A DNA stretch of 64,000 bases from Pictodentalium vernedei (GCA_031216915.1 CM062290.1:168659453-168723452), one strand, 5' to 3'; positions 24,078 through 35,534 are shown, counted from the stretch's first letter. Notes: generated from the letters alone by a model not told the origin. Program-made: numbers and translations.

Positions 24078-24690
24078 TTTAATATGATCATCAGGACAAT
24101 AACACAATCAACACTAATTTCCTAATTCAGCTGGTGGATGGAAATATACATTCCAACTTCAGTCTATAAAATTCAACTCCACTCTTAACAGCAATTTACT
24201 CTGTATTGTTGATATTCCAATTTTTTTCATTGCAGTTCGTCTGAGGTACAGACTGTGTTATTTCTGTCCATCACATTGAGTAACATTTTTCTTATTGAAA
24301 ACAAGAAACTTTCTGGCTGGCACAGCTTCCATCTCAGGAAGTTCCCTATGAACTAACAGAACAAGAGCACCGCCTAGCGGGACAACATACACCTGTCAAA
24401 ATTGGAACATGCATAAGTTTCTCTGGGGTAAAGTTTGAAATTTTTGTTGACTTGACTATGTCTGTCCTCCCCTCCAATCATTGCCCATTCCCCTGCCCTG
24501 TCTGGGGTAAAGGGTTTCAAATTGTATGCTTGTGTGCACACATTTCATATTGTTTTTGTGAAATTTTAGTATGCAGAATGGAAATGCAAAGAATTTTTAG
24601 GTGTAGAAGATTCTCCTCACCATTTACAATGGAAGCGTCCATTCATTGACAGGTTAACTTCATTGATAACGATTGATGATAGGTGGCACC
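24078..24690. other. intron sequence around candidate exon
   Basis: Apart from the candidate exon at 24258-24392 nothing is recognised. Confidence 0.35.
24258..24392 (-). CDS. candidate alternative last exon (44 residues and stop)
   Basis: Read on the minus strand, a TTTTGACAG acceptor is followed by an open phase-0 frame of 44 codons and TAA. It starts VYVVPLGGALVLLV, a plausible membrane segment, followed by HRELPEME and a basic tail ending in CDGQK. It lies 1.1 kb downstream of the penultimate ZIP9 exon, which also ends in phase 0, so splicing would give an in-frame alternative C-terminus. No Met start is present, as expected for an internal or terminal exon. I do not recognise the peptide. 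It could be chance: 45 open codons in AT-rich DNA is not decisive, and no canonical AATAAA was found close downstream. Confidence 0.3.
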   Translation of the reverse strand: MYVVPLGGALVLLVHRELPEMEAVPARKFLVFNKKNVTQCDGQK

Positions 24691-25245
24691 AAGGAAAAGG
24701 AAATTTTGAGGATCATAACAGCTATAAACGGCGAGGATTCTCGTCGTTTAAAAATAAAATGGAAGTTACCTGCTCCTGTCACATGCACAATGACAATTGA
24801 TGATCAACATGGGTGCAAAGTTTGAACAATAAAGCAAGTAAAATGTTGAAGGAGTAGGCAACAATAGTGTAATGCTTCAAGTACTAAAAGGGGGCATAAC
24901 TCTGAAATTACAAAACAGAGTTACCTGCTCTTGTCACATGCACAAGGGCAATTGGTGATCAACATGTGTACAAAGTTGGAACAATATAGCATGTAAAATG
25001 TTGAAGGAGAAGGCGACACAATATTGTAATGTTTTAAGTACTAAAGGGGGCATAACTCTGGAAATACAAAATGGAGTTACCTGCTCTTGTCACATGCCCA
25101 ACGGCAATTACTGACCAACATGTTTGTAAAGTTTGAACAATATAGCATGTAAACCTTTGGAGGAGTAGGCGACACAAAAATTATTTATGGACAGACAGAC
25201 AGACAAACAATGCCATAACGTAATACGTCCGTCAAAAAATGATGG
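24690..25245. repeat. tandem-repeat element with GACA-rich tail
   Basis: About three units of roughly 170-180 bases share GGGGGCATAACTCTG, GAGTTACCTGCTCTTGTCAC and GTTTGAACAATA. It ends in GGACAGACAGACAGAC and then ATAACGTAATACGTCCGTC. Core tandem repeats plus a microsatellite tail resemble the pearl/CvE-type elements of bivalves (family knowledge). Confidence 0.7.
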
Positions 25246-25478
25246 GCGTATAAAAAAGCCTGGACTATGTAATGACAAAATTAATATTTATTTAAAAGTA
25301 TGTTGTGGGTGTCCCATGGTAGAACTGATATTTAAAAGTATGTTTTGCCACAAGTGTTTCATGACAAAATTAATATTTAAAAGTATATTTTGCTGTGACT
25401 GTTTCACGACAAAATTATTATTTAAAAGTATGTGATTTCCTTCCATACTTTAGCTAAATTGTATTTTATGAAACTAAC

Positions 25479-25613
25479 CTGACTTAATGCCATATAGGTT
25501 ACAATTGCTAAAACTGGAGCTGCCAGTGAAAATATTAGTAGATGTCTTCGTATCCTAGGTCTGTCAAAGCCTTCATGTAAAAGAAAGGATACCAAACCAA
25601 AAGCGGCAGGTGC
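25479..25613 (-). CDS. SLC39A9: SLC39A9/ZIP9 zinc transporter, penultimate coding exon
   Basis: This 135-base exon (45 codons) begins APAAFGLVSFL after a T-rich tract and CAG acceptor, and ends ALSQ at a GTTAGT donor, both on the minus strand. The human ZIP9 counterpart, as I recall it, is also 45 residues (APAAFG to GLSK), with the same RIRKHLL-type basic loop and a following AAPV membrane helix. In the ZIP fold this is the metal-binding helix that follows a conserved His-Lys, which should end the preceding exon. That preceding exon is not in the window as far as I can see. Phase 0 at both ends fits the exon at 2912-3157, giving LSQ-QSKETLS across the junction. No frame disruption is seen. 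Confidence 0.93.
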
Positions 25614-26847
25614 CTGAAAAAAAAGCAAATGTGTAAACAGTAAAAAAAAAATGCCAGTGTTCAGAATTTGAACAGTAAATAGTATATCTTGGACATTGAT
25701 TACTGGGGCAGTGTGCAAAATTTGACAAGAAAGCTTGTTTTGTTCGCATGGTGGTTACGCAAATTTAAATCTATGTGAACGGAGGACTGGTTAGACAAAA
25801 GTTGCATCTTGAATGGTAAAGTCCGAGTAACTTAACTGGTAGGCTTCAACAGCAAACAAATCCACTGTCAACAAAAATGACTTCCGGCAAAATGAACCGG
25901 CACTAATTGCTGCAAACAAACCGTGACTCAGAAGATGAACGCTGTGCAAATCATGACCACGATGCCACTGTCAACACACACACGACAAAAGCAAGAAATA
26001 TCCCAAATGAAGATTTAGTGATTAATCCCGTCCGGCCCCATATGACATGCGGAACATCTCCGATGCCAGAACTATTCTACCAAAACATCGACATTGGATC
26101 ACCACATCCACAGATTCCATCACATAGAGGAAACACCCCCCCCCCCCCCCCCCCCCTAAAATGGACATCACCACCCTATACACGGGGAAAGTCCTCAGAT
26201 ATGCAGCAGACATTCTAAACTGCAATCAACATTATCATAGAGACACTCTTCACTCCTGGGAAATTATAAATAAAAAGTGACATTCCAGATTTTCCATCTT
26301 TTTATTTTGACCCAGATGATATACATTGGTGTGCAAACAATTTGTTCGCTTTTCGTCGCACCATCCTACCCCAACTCTACTGGTATTTTATTATACACCA
26401 AATTGGTCTTCCTTCTGCTGTTTTCTTTTACATTTTCTTCCAAAACCCGAAAAACAATTTAGATAGGTGATAATTAATTGATACCACAAAAACTACTAAT
26501 AACCATCAAATATGATTGTGTCCGCTCAAAACGAAAATTGTGGCTGCCAAAACACACCACAAAAAAATGTGGCCCCCAATAATCAACTACCGATTGTGGC
26601 CACCATAAATAACAAAATCATTGTGGCCGCAAAAAAAACACTATTTAAGTGTGGCACAAAAAATCCATCACCTATTGTGGCTGCCAACACGTTTTTGAAG
26701 AAAACCTATAAAAGGAGAGCCAAACAGTAGTTTGTTCGCCTCTGACAAAGTTCAAATTTAGAATGAAACCAGTTCGGCAACACTAGAGTTTTATACGGGA
26801 TCTCTGAAGCATCAGGCCCTCTCGTACTCATAGAGTCGTTTTTAAAG
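25614..26847. other. intronic or flanking sequence upstream of the penultimate exon
   Basis: No ZIP9 exon is visible. A poly-C run (about 26139-26155) generates a spurious proline-rich frame. Between 26530 and 26690 the motif (A/G)TGTGGCNNCC recurs about six times at 24-33 base spacing, a weak degenerate tandem repeat. Confidence 0.35.
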
Positions 26848-26851
26848 TTAA

Positions 26852-27012
26852 CTGGTAGAGTGCTAAATTTTTTCTCAGCCTTAAGGTCTGTTAAACATTT
26901 TTGTCTTGTTACAATGCAAATCGATGGAGATGAAGTAATTTTACTTTCAAGATAAGCTTTTTCACCTCAGTTCAGAATACGGACCAAATATGGGCCTCTG
27001 GCACTCTACCAG
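26852..27012. mobile_element. 161-bp TTAA-flanked MITE
   Basis: TTAA at 26848-26851 and 27013-27016 flanks perfect inverted ends CTGGTAGAGTGC and GCACTCTACCAG. Size and target suit a piggyBac-mobilised MITE, unrelated in sequence to the CCCTTTACC family. Confidence 0.7.
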
Positions 27013-27075
27013 TTAACCAGTCTTTCTCATGTCTTGATAGATTTTTGACTTTTGCCTTGAGAGGCTATATATATA

Positions 27076-28586
27076 CTCGCCCAAAAAAGAAAGTGTGCAT
27101 TGCAGAAATTGATCAAACTCCAAAAAAATAATTTTGTAGGTGTAAAGAGTGTTAACCTGTTCATGAATAAGTTATATTGAACACAAAAACAGCTTTCCCC
27201 GTTCAAATTGCATTAACATTAAATGACGTGCTGCATGTTTGTGAAAAGGCATGTTTTGCACATGGAGAGTCTGAAAATTCATGCAGCAGTGTGAATCCTT
27301 GGGTATTTAAACACTAAAGTAAGGCCTTCCTATTGTTCACATTCAAACTTGCGCTGCTGTTAAAACGACTCCACATTAGCATGCCAAGATTGACAATAAA
27401 TCAACGTCTCCTTGCCCTGGGTATGATTAGAGCTGGCAGAACACACAGAGAGGTTGCCCAGCATTTGAACTGCCACCGTAACACTGTAGACAGGCTAGTC
27501 CATCGACATGCACAACATGTTGATGTTCCGAGACCTACCCCACTCTGGGAGACCCCGAGTTACCACCCATGCACATGATCGGTATATCCGTGTCGTCCAT
27601 CTCCGGAACCGGCAACAAACGGCAACGACGACAGCCAGGAACATCCCTAACCTGAGACGGATACATCCTCAAACAGTAATCAACCGGCTGAGAGAATATG
27701 GCTTACGTCCGCGAAGACCTGCAATTCGTCCGATTTTGACATTACGTCATCGTTGTGCTCGACTGCAGTGGTGTAGACATCTCAGACATCCCTTACACTG
27801 GTGGCGACATGTTTTATTCACAGATGAATATCGTTTCCATCTTTCATCATCAGATGGCCACCAGAGAGCGTACAGACGTCGAAACGAACGCTACGCAGAT
27901 CCATGTGTCGTGGAGCGAAACCGTTATGGGGGAGGGTCTCTCATGGTGTGAGGTGGCATCACTGCCCGTAACAGAACTGAGCTGGTCATTATTGATGGCA
28001 ATCTCAATGCAGCCAGATATCGTGATGAAGTGCTTACACCTGTTGTTGTCCCATTTCTGCAACGGCCCCGGCGTCATTCTACAGCAGGACAATACCCGAC
28101 CCCACAGCTGCTCGTGTTGTTCAACAGTATCTGCAGCAACAACAAGTGGATGTTCTTCCCTGGCCTGCAAATTCGCCCGATATCTCACCCATTGAGCACG
28201 TATGGGACGAAATGAAACGTCAGCTACGCCGGCTTCCCCATGCACCGTCAACGCTTGTGGAACTCCAAAGACAGCTTATCAGAATATGGAACAACATCCC
28301 ACAACACTTCCATGCTAACTTGTTCGCTTCCATGAGGTGTAGATGCACAGCAGTAGTCAATGCAGACGGAGGTCATACCAGATACTGAGTGTGTGACTTT
28401 TGTGTTTGACCCTTAGTGTCTTTGACTCTCCATGGCACCAAGAGTATTCGTCGTAGCGTAATGAAATTTCTCGAGTTGATCACAAATTGATTCATCTGTG
28501 ATTGAATAAAATTTCCATGAATGAAAATGATATATGTCATTTTTTAGTGTTATTTTTTAGCATGCACACTTTCTTTTTTGGGTGAG
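27076..28586 (+). mobile_element. Tc1-like DNA transposon, 1511 bp
   Basis: Terminal inverted repeats begin CTCGCCCAAAAAAGAAAG at 27076 and end CTTTCTTTTTTGGGTGAG at 28586. TA dinucleotides flank both ends (27074-27075, 28587-28588), the Tc1/mariner target. One inactivated transposase lies inside. Confidence 0.92.
27381..28388 (+). pseudogene. Tc1-type DD34E transposase, inactivated
   Basis: The start MPRLTINQRLLALGMI at 27381 leads into a helix-turn-helix (REVAQHLNCHRNTVDRLV), then a second DNA-binding part (SGRPRVTTHAHDRYIR). The catalytic residues are visible in three frames: D in LFTDEYRF (about 27808), D in ILQQDNTRPH (about 28090) and E in SPDISPIEHVWDEMK (about 28195). The frame is broken near 27510-27540, by a TGA where GGGSLMVWGG is expected (about 27949), and by shifts around 28060 and 28110. 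It ends TRY at 28388. Length and motif spacing are normal for Tc1-like proteins, so only point-scale damage is seen. It cannot make transposase. Confidence 0.9.
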
Positions 28587-28734
28587 TATATTTCAATTTC
28601 ACCCAATAAATGAATACTTGTTAATGATGAAAAAGCAGTTTCCCAAGGGTTTTACATGCCATCTCCAAACCATGTGAGTGGTCAGTCAGTGGGAGTCATT
28701 TTTTAAATTTTGCACACTGCTGGGGCGACATCTT

Positions 28735-28900
28735 TTTAACTGATGAGTGCTGGAACCCCCTATTTGGAATTTAATCTGAAGTTTGGGAACTACAACCAAA
28801 AGGCTACATAATTTGGGGATAGGCTTCATATTACCGTTGAAGTGAAATTATTTTGTTTGTATAGGTATGCCTCGTTACAATTTAAGGGTTATAATTTTCA
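28735..28900. repeat. diverged repeat X relative
   Basis: TGAGTGCTGGAACCCCCTATTTGG, then GGCTTCATATTACCGTTGAAG and CCTCGTTACAATTTA, align with repeat X at 3245-3380. The edges are uncertain. Confidence 0.45.
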
Positions 28901-29199
28901 AGGTATGTTCATTAGAAATCTGAAAATCGAACTTGGCCTTTATGTTGTGATCATATAAAAAACTGTCCAATTTCAAATCAAAGAACTAAAGAAAAATCGT
29001 TTCTATGTGGAAAGCATAAAATAACAATTTTTTTTTTACACTATTCGGAGGATAAAATCACTTGAAATCCTTCAAAATGTATTTTGAAGCAAAAAAAGAA
29101 AACAAAGAGGAATCCATTGGAGATGCAAGCATCGAGTTGTGGTGGCAACTGGAGAGTATTTCATGCGCATAACCCACTTATCAATCACCTCCCGTTGTT

Positions 29200-29672
29200 A
29201 AATCTGGAACCTTTGTTCAAGTTATAATGCAAACAAGTTCAGAATTCGGAAAAATTATTTAATTAAGGCCCATAACTCTGTAATGAAAAATGGAGCCAGG
29301 CCTCACTAGAGATATTATTGCAAAAGACCTGTATGGCAAATATTAGTCAAATCAGAGAATGTTCATTCAAATTATTGTGCCCACGAGCTCAAAATTCGTA
29401 AAAATTGACTAATTAAGGTCCATAACTCTCTAACAAAAAAGTCGGGGTCGGCCAGTTTTTGAACTCGCTTGAGATATTATTGCAAAGGACCTGTATGGCA
29501 AATATTAGTCAAATCGGAGAACGGTTGTTAAAGCTATTGTGTTAATGAGCTCAAAATATGTAAAAATTGACTAATTGAGGCCAATAACTCTGTAATAAAA
29601 AATCAGGCCGGGCCAGTTTTCGAATTTGGTTAAGATATTATTGCAAAAGATCTGTAAGACAAATATTAGTCA
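29200..29672. repeat. three tandem units of about 156 bases
   Basis: Each unit carries CCATAACTCT, GAGATATTATTGCAAA, CTGTATGGCAAATATTAGTC and GAGCTCAAAAT with scattered differences. Another core family of the tandem-repeat element type. Confidence 0.75.
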
Positions 29673-31690
29673 TAGTGTGAGGACCCATGGGTGCCCACCC
29701 GCCTGAACGCACACTGACCACTGCTAAACCATAGGCCTCAGTTATTAACATAACTCGACCAAAAATCATCCAAAGGAACAAGCTTTCCCACCCCATGTGA
29801 TGGGGACAACTGGGTGACAATTTTTTTGGCATAAAATCACTCAAAATTCATTGAAACTCATTTTTAAGCAAAAAGATTGCACATTCCCACCACATCATAA
29901 TCCCAGGGCCTCATGCAGCCCCCATTGGAACAGCTGTTAATGTTATCCACTCACTTACAAATTTGTTTAAATTTGACCACAATCTGTCACATCACTTGTG
30001 GGCCAAAGTCATTTAACCAAACAAATAATAAATTCTCCATCTTCTGTATGTTAAATTTCAAATACTTCCTGTGCTCCCAAAGTAAGTCAAGCATATTGCC
30101 TTGAAAGATCTGGGTGCCATAGTGATGCTATTTAGAGGTTATCACTTGATTGGTTTCATATCGGTTGGGGTAACTATATATCAGTCTCAGACCAAATCCT
30201 TACAACTCTGAATTTTAGTTTGTGGTGAACTTTTTAGGCAACTTTCTTAATTTCTTCTCTGCATCCACCATTACTTCATGCCATCATTAATTCCTCATCG
30301 TTCAAACTCTGCTTCAAACCATTCAACTATGCCTGGTAATGCCAGTTTCTCTAATTACATTTAACGAATAGCTGGACATTTCAATACAAACAAACTGGTC
30401 ATGCCCAGTAATGCATCAAGGAGGGCAATGCTAGCTTGGTTCATATCGGGGGAGATTGGTATCATAACAGCTGGGTTTGAAGCAGACATGTTAACCTTCA
30501 GAATAATTTTTTAGGGAACCTATGGGTAATTTTCAGGGAAATGGGATGGATTTCAGGGAAAAGTTTGTGCGCCGACAAAACAAAAGAAAAAACTTGAGTA
30601 TTTTCACCTCATGGACCACCATTAACACCAGGTTATATCCAGATCTAGTTGTCAATTATGTTGATGCATTTATGCTATGTTAAAGAATCATAAAATAATT
30701 GTTGATTTGACCCTGCCCCACCTACCATCCTCTTCTTCATGACCCCCCCCCCCCCCCCCCCCCACACACTCAGAGCACCACCACCTGTGGTTTGCTTTTA
30801 TCAAAGTCTACTAAGCTAATAATTTCCCAAGTCTTGAAATGTTAACAGGAAAAGATGTCCTAATGTTTAGTTACTGCAAGAATATTAGTACTTGGAAAGT
30901 ATCTTTGTCAAAATCCTTCTTGCATGTGTGGACGCTTGTGCCCTGCACAAAATTTTTCTTTTCATCATTGAAGCATTTTTTTTTTTTTTTAATTCCATTC
31001 AAAATTTTCTGGGTACAGAGGGCCAACAGTTAACAGTTCTGTTGTCAGCACAACGGAATAAATGTAGTGTAAATGTAGTGTGAGAATAAGTCCATTGTGT
31101 ATAAATATGCAGTCATAATTTTTTGGCATCCTAAGCGACTTTTTAAACTGTGTTCAATAATTGTTGAGGTCAAGGTGTTGTTTACGTTTTGATTTGGAAA
31201 AGGGATGAGGATTAAAGCTATTCTATGAATAAATTAATATATATTATTTAATTCCTTTTCATATATTTTATTTACCAAAAAACTGCATTGAAGGTGGAGT
31301 TTTCAATTTTTTTAAAGTAAGTCACCTATTTTCACTTCGACACTCTCACATTGATCACGAATCTCCAATTACGCCAAAAGAAACAGAAATAAACATGAAC
31401 ACAGTTGAAATATTTATCATAAAATACCTTTTTCTATTTTACTGCTTCTTGAGTTTTTTACCAGAGCTCAAAATGCATGTGATTTAACTCAGAATGTTTT
31501 ACATAAGTTACAATGGGAAAGAAATATTCGACTGTTGTTTTCCGGAATTTTTAGCCCAAAACTGATTCCCGTCCAGGAGGCCGGGAACTACGCTGAAATT
31601 TCAGGATTTTCCCAGGCATTCCGGAAGAGTTAACATGTCTGGTTTGAAGCCATATGAGCCAACTTTGATAATGGGCAATTCTGGGAAAGA
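29673..31690. other. unassigned sequence with homopolymer tracts
   Basis: No coding region is supported. A poly-C run of about 20 lies near 30742-30762. GGGAAAWTTTCAGGGAA-like strings near 30486-30570 recur reverse-complemented near 35319-35395, suggesting an old dispersed repeat. Confidence 0.35.
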
Positions 31691-32760
31691 AAGTCCTATC
31701 TAATGAACAAGAATCAAATATCAAAACATTCTGCTTGGTGGATCCGAGGAAATTATTGAAGAATATTCCACATATCACACCAAGTTAAAATTTGGGATCC
31801 CATAGGAAGCCCAAATATGAACCTAGAGACTTGAACAACGTTATATCTGACACCTCCCCTCCAAGCCTGAATATAAGCAACCTGTCATTTGCAAAATTAG
31901 GTCCCCAGAGAGTGAATTTGCTGATGCTATCCTCATGTGGGCATCAGTGGGACAATTTATCATCTATGTACATCTCTCTGTTTTGGCTTGAGACCTTGAT
32001 TCAGACTGAGGTTCAAAGAGGGTAAATTTTGTGATGCTACCCTGCTGTGCTAGGCAGCATCACCAAATTCACCCTCTGGGGACCTCATTTTGCAGATGAC
32101 AGTTTGCTTATTTTCAGGCTTATCCCCCTCCCCCATCCACCAGAGATGCTGCACACTGAATATCAGAAAATTATGAAACAGATTTTTAAAAGAATACTCC
32201 CTGCATTACACCAAAATAAAATTCAGGCTTTGAACCCAGGGACTTGATTTGGACAAACTTCAATCTGCCTACCCCACTCCCCAAAAATATATTAATTATG
32301 ACTAGTGGATCAGAAGATTTTTAAAGAAAAAACAACAACGGCACAAAGTTAAAATATAGGCTCCCTAAATATGAACCCAGTGACTTGATTTGAATCTGGC
32401 ACTCATAAGCATGATACATTCCAAATATTAATAGATTCTGACTGTGGATATATGAAAAATATTTTTGACGAACATTCCTTACATTGCATAACGTTAAAAA
32501 TTTCAGCTTTCACAGTTAGCCCAAATATAAAGTCAGGGAGTTGATTTGAAAAAGTTTGGATCTCCCCTCTGAGGATGCTGTTTACTAGATATCAAAGGAT
32601 TTTGACTGGTGGACATGACGATCTAAATTTAAAGACTTTTCTTCATATTGCACTAAGGTTAGGGAGCCCAATTATAATCCCAGGGATTTGATTTGGACAA
32701 ACTCAAATCAACATGATGATAAATTGATAAATATCTAAGATATGCCTTTAGTTTTGGCTA
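31690..32760. repeat. degenerate tandem-repeat array, GGCTCCC family
   Basis: Diverged units with CCAAATATGAACC, GACTTGATTTGAAC and GAAGATTTTTAAAGAA. The array is interrupted by the MITE at 31863-32121. Confidence 0.6.
31863..32121. repeat. MITE with AAGCCTGAA ends, copy 2
   Basis: Inverted terminal repeats of about 65 bases: AAGCCTGAATATAAGC at the left and its near complement GCTTATTTTCAGGCTT at the right. The family matches 495-720. It sits inside a GGCTCCC-family unit. Confidence 0.75.
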
Positions 32761-33420
32761 ATTAGGCTAACCATGGTTAGACATGATGCAAAAAATTTAG
32801 GTCCTAGGAGTGTCATTTCCAGGCTTCTCAGGAGTGGGGTTTATCAGTTAATGCAAAAAATCTGTGTAAAACATTGAACTGTCAAGTATTTTTTTCCTAT
32901 TCTGACAACTTCATTTCAAATCACAGGGTTTCAGAGCTCTGATTATAACAAACAAAGGTAAAAAAATATGAACAAACAAAAAATACATTTGATAAAAGTG
33001 TGTTTTATTATATTTATTTCACTTTGGCCATTAAAAAAAGGTCTATGTTCTCAGGCACTGCCTGCATCATTAAATTTCTGTTGCCCCAAAACTTTTGAAT
33101 ACCCAGTCAAAAAATAAAAAACAAAATTCCGGCCAGTCAAAAAAAAATTTTCCCGGTCAGTATTTTCGGATCGGAATTTTGAGCACTGGAACTGGTACAC
33201 ATTTCTCTGTAGCATCCCATTCCCGTTTTCCTCCGTATTTTCATGCTTCAAATTTCTGATTATTATATAAATCTTTTCTGTGTTGGTACATGTAACAACT
33301 TTTGAGGAAAATGCCACTATTATTTTTTCACATTAATGCCGGACTGAACATAATCCTGCAATGGAGCATCTTTAGCATGTCATCAACAAGTTGAATGAAG
33401 CATTTCACAACATATGCGAT
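32761..33420. other. unassigned AT-rich sequence
   Basis: Short frames only; nothing is recognised. Confidence 0.35.
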
Positions 33421-33423
33421 TAG

Positions 33424-33510
33424 GGCTGTCGAGATTTTTCGATTAATCGACTGACCATCGACTGTTGCGGTAGTCGACAGTTTTTATTTTTAGTCGATCG
33501 TCGTTCATTT
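33424..33510. mobile_element. possible hAT-type end fragment
   Basis: TAGGGCTGTCGAGATTTTTC followed by repeated CGACT/AGTCGA strings resembles one end of a hAT MITE. No matching second end was found. Confidence 0.3.
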
Positions 33511-33639
33511 TTAAAGTGGTACAAATTGGATTAAAATTGTGCTGTATAATGAGATAAATTAACAGATTGTTCACCTCTGAAATGTCTCGCCCTAGTTACT
33601 TGTAATGTCTCATGGCCTTTGTTTTCTGGATTATTATGT

Positions 33640-34870
33640 AACAACGTAATATTGAAAACACTGAGTCCTGTTCTTTGTAGGATTAACTAGCACCTGTTGA
33701 TCAGTACTAAAGAGTATCATTCAAAAGGTGTATCTTTTAATAATTGCAGTTTGGGAAGTCAATGCAGAGAAAATAGAATCTTTGGACTTGAACAATTGAA
33801 CAACCCTCTTTGGAATAAAATAGTTAAATATACTCATTCAAAAAGTCCGAAAAATGAAAAAATCCGGAAAAATCTAAAAATTCTAAGTTCAAGGGCAGTA
33901 ACTCCACCAAAAATAAACCAAGTGGAACAAAATTCGAACTTGATCTGTAAGAATCCATTACAAAGCTACATATAAGTAACTAAGTTCAAGGGCAGTAACT
34001 CCACCAAAAATCAACTGAGCAGAACGAAATTCGAACTTGATCTGTAAGTAGCCATAACAAAGCTGTGTACCAAACATTTTCTCGATATGTCCAACAAAAA
34101 AAGTAAGGAAAATGAAAAACAAATCCGGAAAACTCCAAAAATTCTAAGTTCAAGGGCAGTAACTCCACAAAAATTCAACCAAGTGGAACAAAATTCAAAC
34201 TTGATCTGTAAGTATCCATAGCAATGCTATACATAATAATTTTTCTCAATATGTCAATCCATTACGAAAAAAAGTCTGGAAAATGGTAACTAAGTTCAAG
34301 TATTTATTTATTTATTTATTGATGTTTAAGGTCACATATTTATGCACAATGGCTAATCATGACCGTGACAGTTTTACGGGTGGAGGAAGCCGGAGTACCC
34401 GGAGAGAACCACCGAGCAACGACGAGCAACTGCCAGCTCCCCAACATCGTAGCTCCGCACTGCAGCACAGGCAGGGTTAGATTGGTTGAAGACATGCGTA
34501 CCATCGACGTGCAGTACGCCTTAGTACACGGCGTCATCGTGCCCCCACGCGGGCAATGGAGATGAAGTGTCTTGCCCAAGGACACAACGCGGTTGCCGCA
34601 GGTGGGATTCGAACCGAGGACCTCTCGGCTTGCAGCCTGCACCTCTGCCTACTAAGCCTCCGCGCTCCCAACTAAGTTCAAGGGCAGTAACTCCACCAAA
34701 AATCAACTGAGCGGAATGAAATTCGAACCTGATCTGTTAGTATCCATAACAAAGCTGTATACCCAAAAATTTCTCAATATGACCATCCATAACGAAAAAA
34801 GTCAGGAAAACAATTTTGGACAGACAGACAGATGGAGAGACTGACGGACGGACGCCAATGTCATAAAATA
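33640..34870. repeat. tandem-repeat element with GACA-rich tail, split by a SINE
   Basis: Units share CTAAGTTCAAGGGCAGTAAC, CTCCACCAAAAAT, GAACTTGATCTGTAAG and TCTCAATATGTCC. The tail is GGACAGACAGACAGATGG, then ACGGACGGACGCC and AATAATACGACTG. A SINE interrupts it at 34301-34669. Confidence 0.75.
34301..34669 (-). repeat. full-length tRNA-derived SINE
   Basis: Read on the minus strand, the head has a box A-like GGCTTAGTAGGCAGAGG and a box B GGTTCGAATCC. The body contains CTTGGGCAAGACACTTCATC, and the 3' end is a (TAAA)n-type tail. The 13-base target duplication AACTAAGTTCAAG lies at 34288-34300 and 34670-34682. GGGCAAGWCACTT recalls the CORE domain of MIR-like SINEs; that link is inference. 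Confidence 0.88.
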
Positions 34871-34882
34871 ATACGACTGTTT

Positions 34883-35534
34883 TTATAAAACAGGCGAACA
34901 AAAAGAATTAAACAAACAAAAAATATTGATTTACTTTGTTGAAAAATCAACACATTCTCTCATTCAATACGCCAATTGATGCATAGTCCACAGCAGCTTA
35001 GCGCAAGAAGTTTAAAAATACTTAAAAATAGTTCACAATTTGTACTCGGTAATTCGCGTTGCTTCTGTGAGTTGCCGAAAATTTACAATTGAAAATCCAT
35101 ATACAACAGATGTATTTTTGAACAGTCGCTAACACTGCTTTTTATTTTGTTGTGATTCACCGTTGGGGCCTCTAGTCTCGGGCAGATCCAAATGGAATTA
35201 AAACCAGTGAAGACAGAATTCTTCACTCATGATGAGAAAAATGTCCATCCCCAAAGACAAACGTTCCATCTCTGAAGTCTGTGCACATACAGAAAACAAA
35301 GAAAAATTTGACAAAAATTTTCCCTGAAATCTATTCAGTTTCTCTGAAAATCATCCTTAAGGCCCCTGAAAAGAAAAGGTAACATATCTGTCTGAGAGTC
35401 TATTACCAAAATCACGTGCATTTTGTAGGGATTGAGTCTTGGGGAACATTGAGACAAATTAAATTTAGTGAAGTCGGCTTATAAATTTTGTATAAAAGAG
35501 CAAACCTGGCACTCTAAATCTTCGACAGTGAAAA
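34883..35534. other. unassigned sequence
   Basis: No gene is visible. It contains the reverse-complemented match to 30486-30570 noted there. Confidence 0.3.

Larger units (their letters stand above)
3158..25478 (-). other. 22.3 kb intron of SLC39A9
   Basis: The interval lies between a GTTAGT donor (read on the minus strand next to 25479) and a TTTTTTGTAG acceptor next to 3157. About 14 kb of it is two near-identical DIRS copies, E1 and E2. The rest is MITEs, tandem-repeat elements and a lone DIRS end. A possible alternative terminal exon lies 1.1 kb into it (24258-24392). Confidence 0.85.

Noticed and set aside
25907-26225. Frames with poly-Pro or poly-Gly
   Set aside because: Produced by the poly-C run near 26140; no domain on either side.
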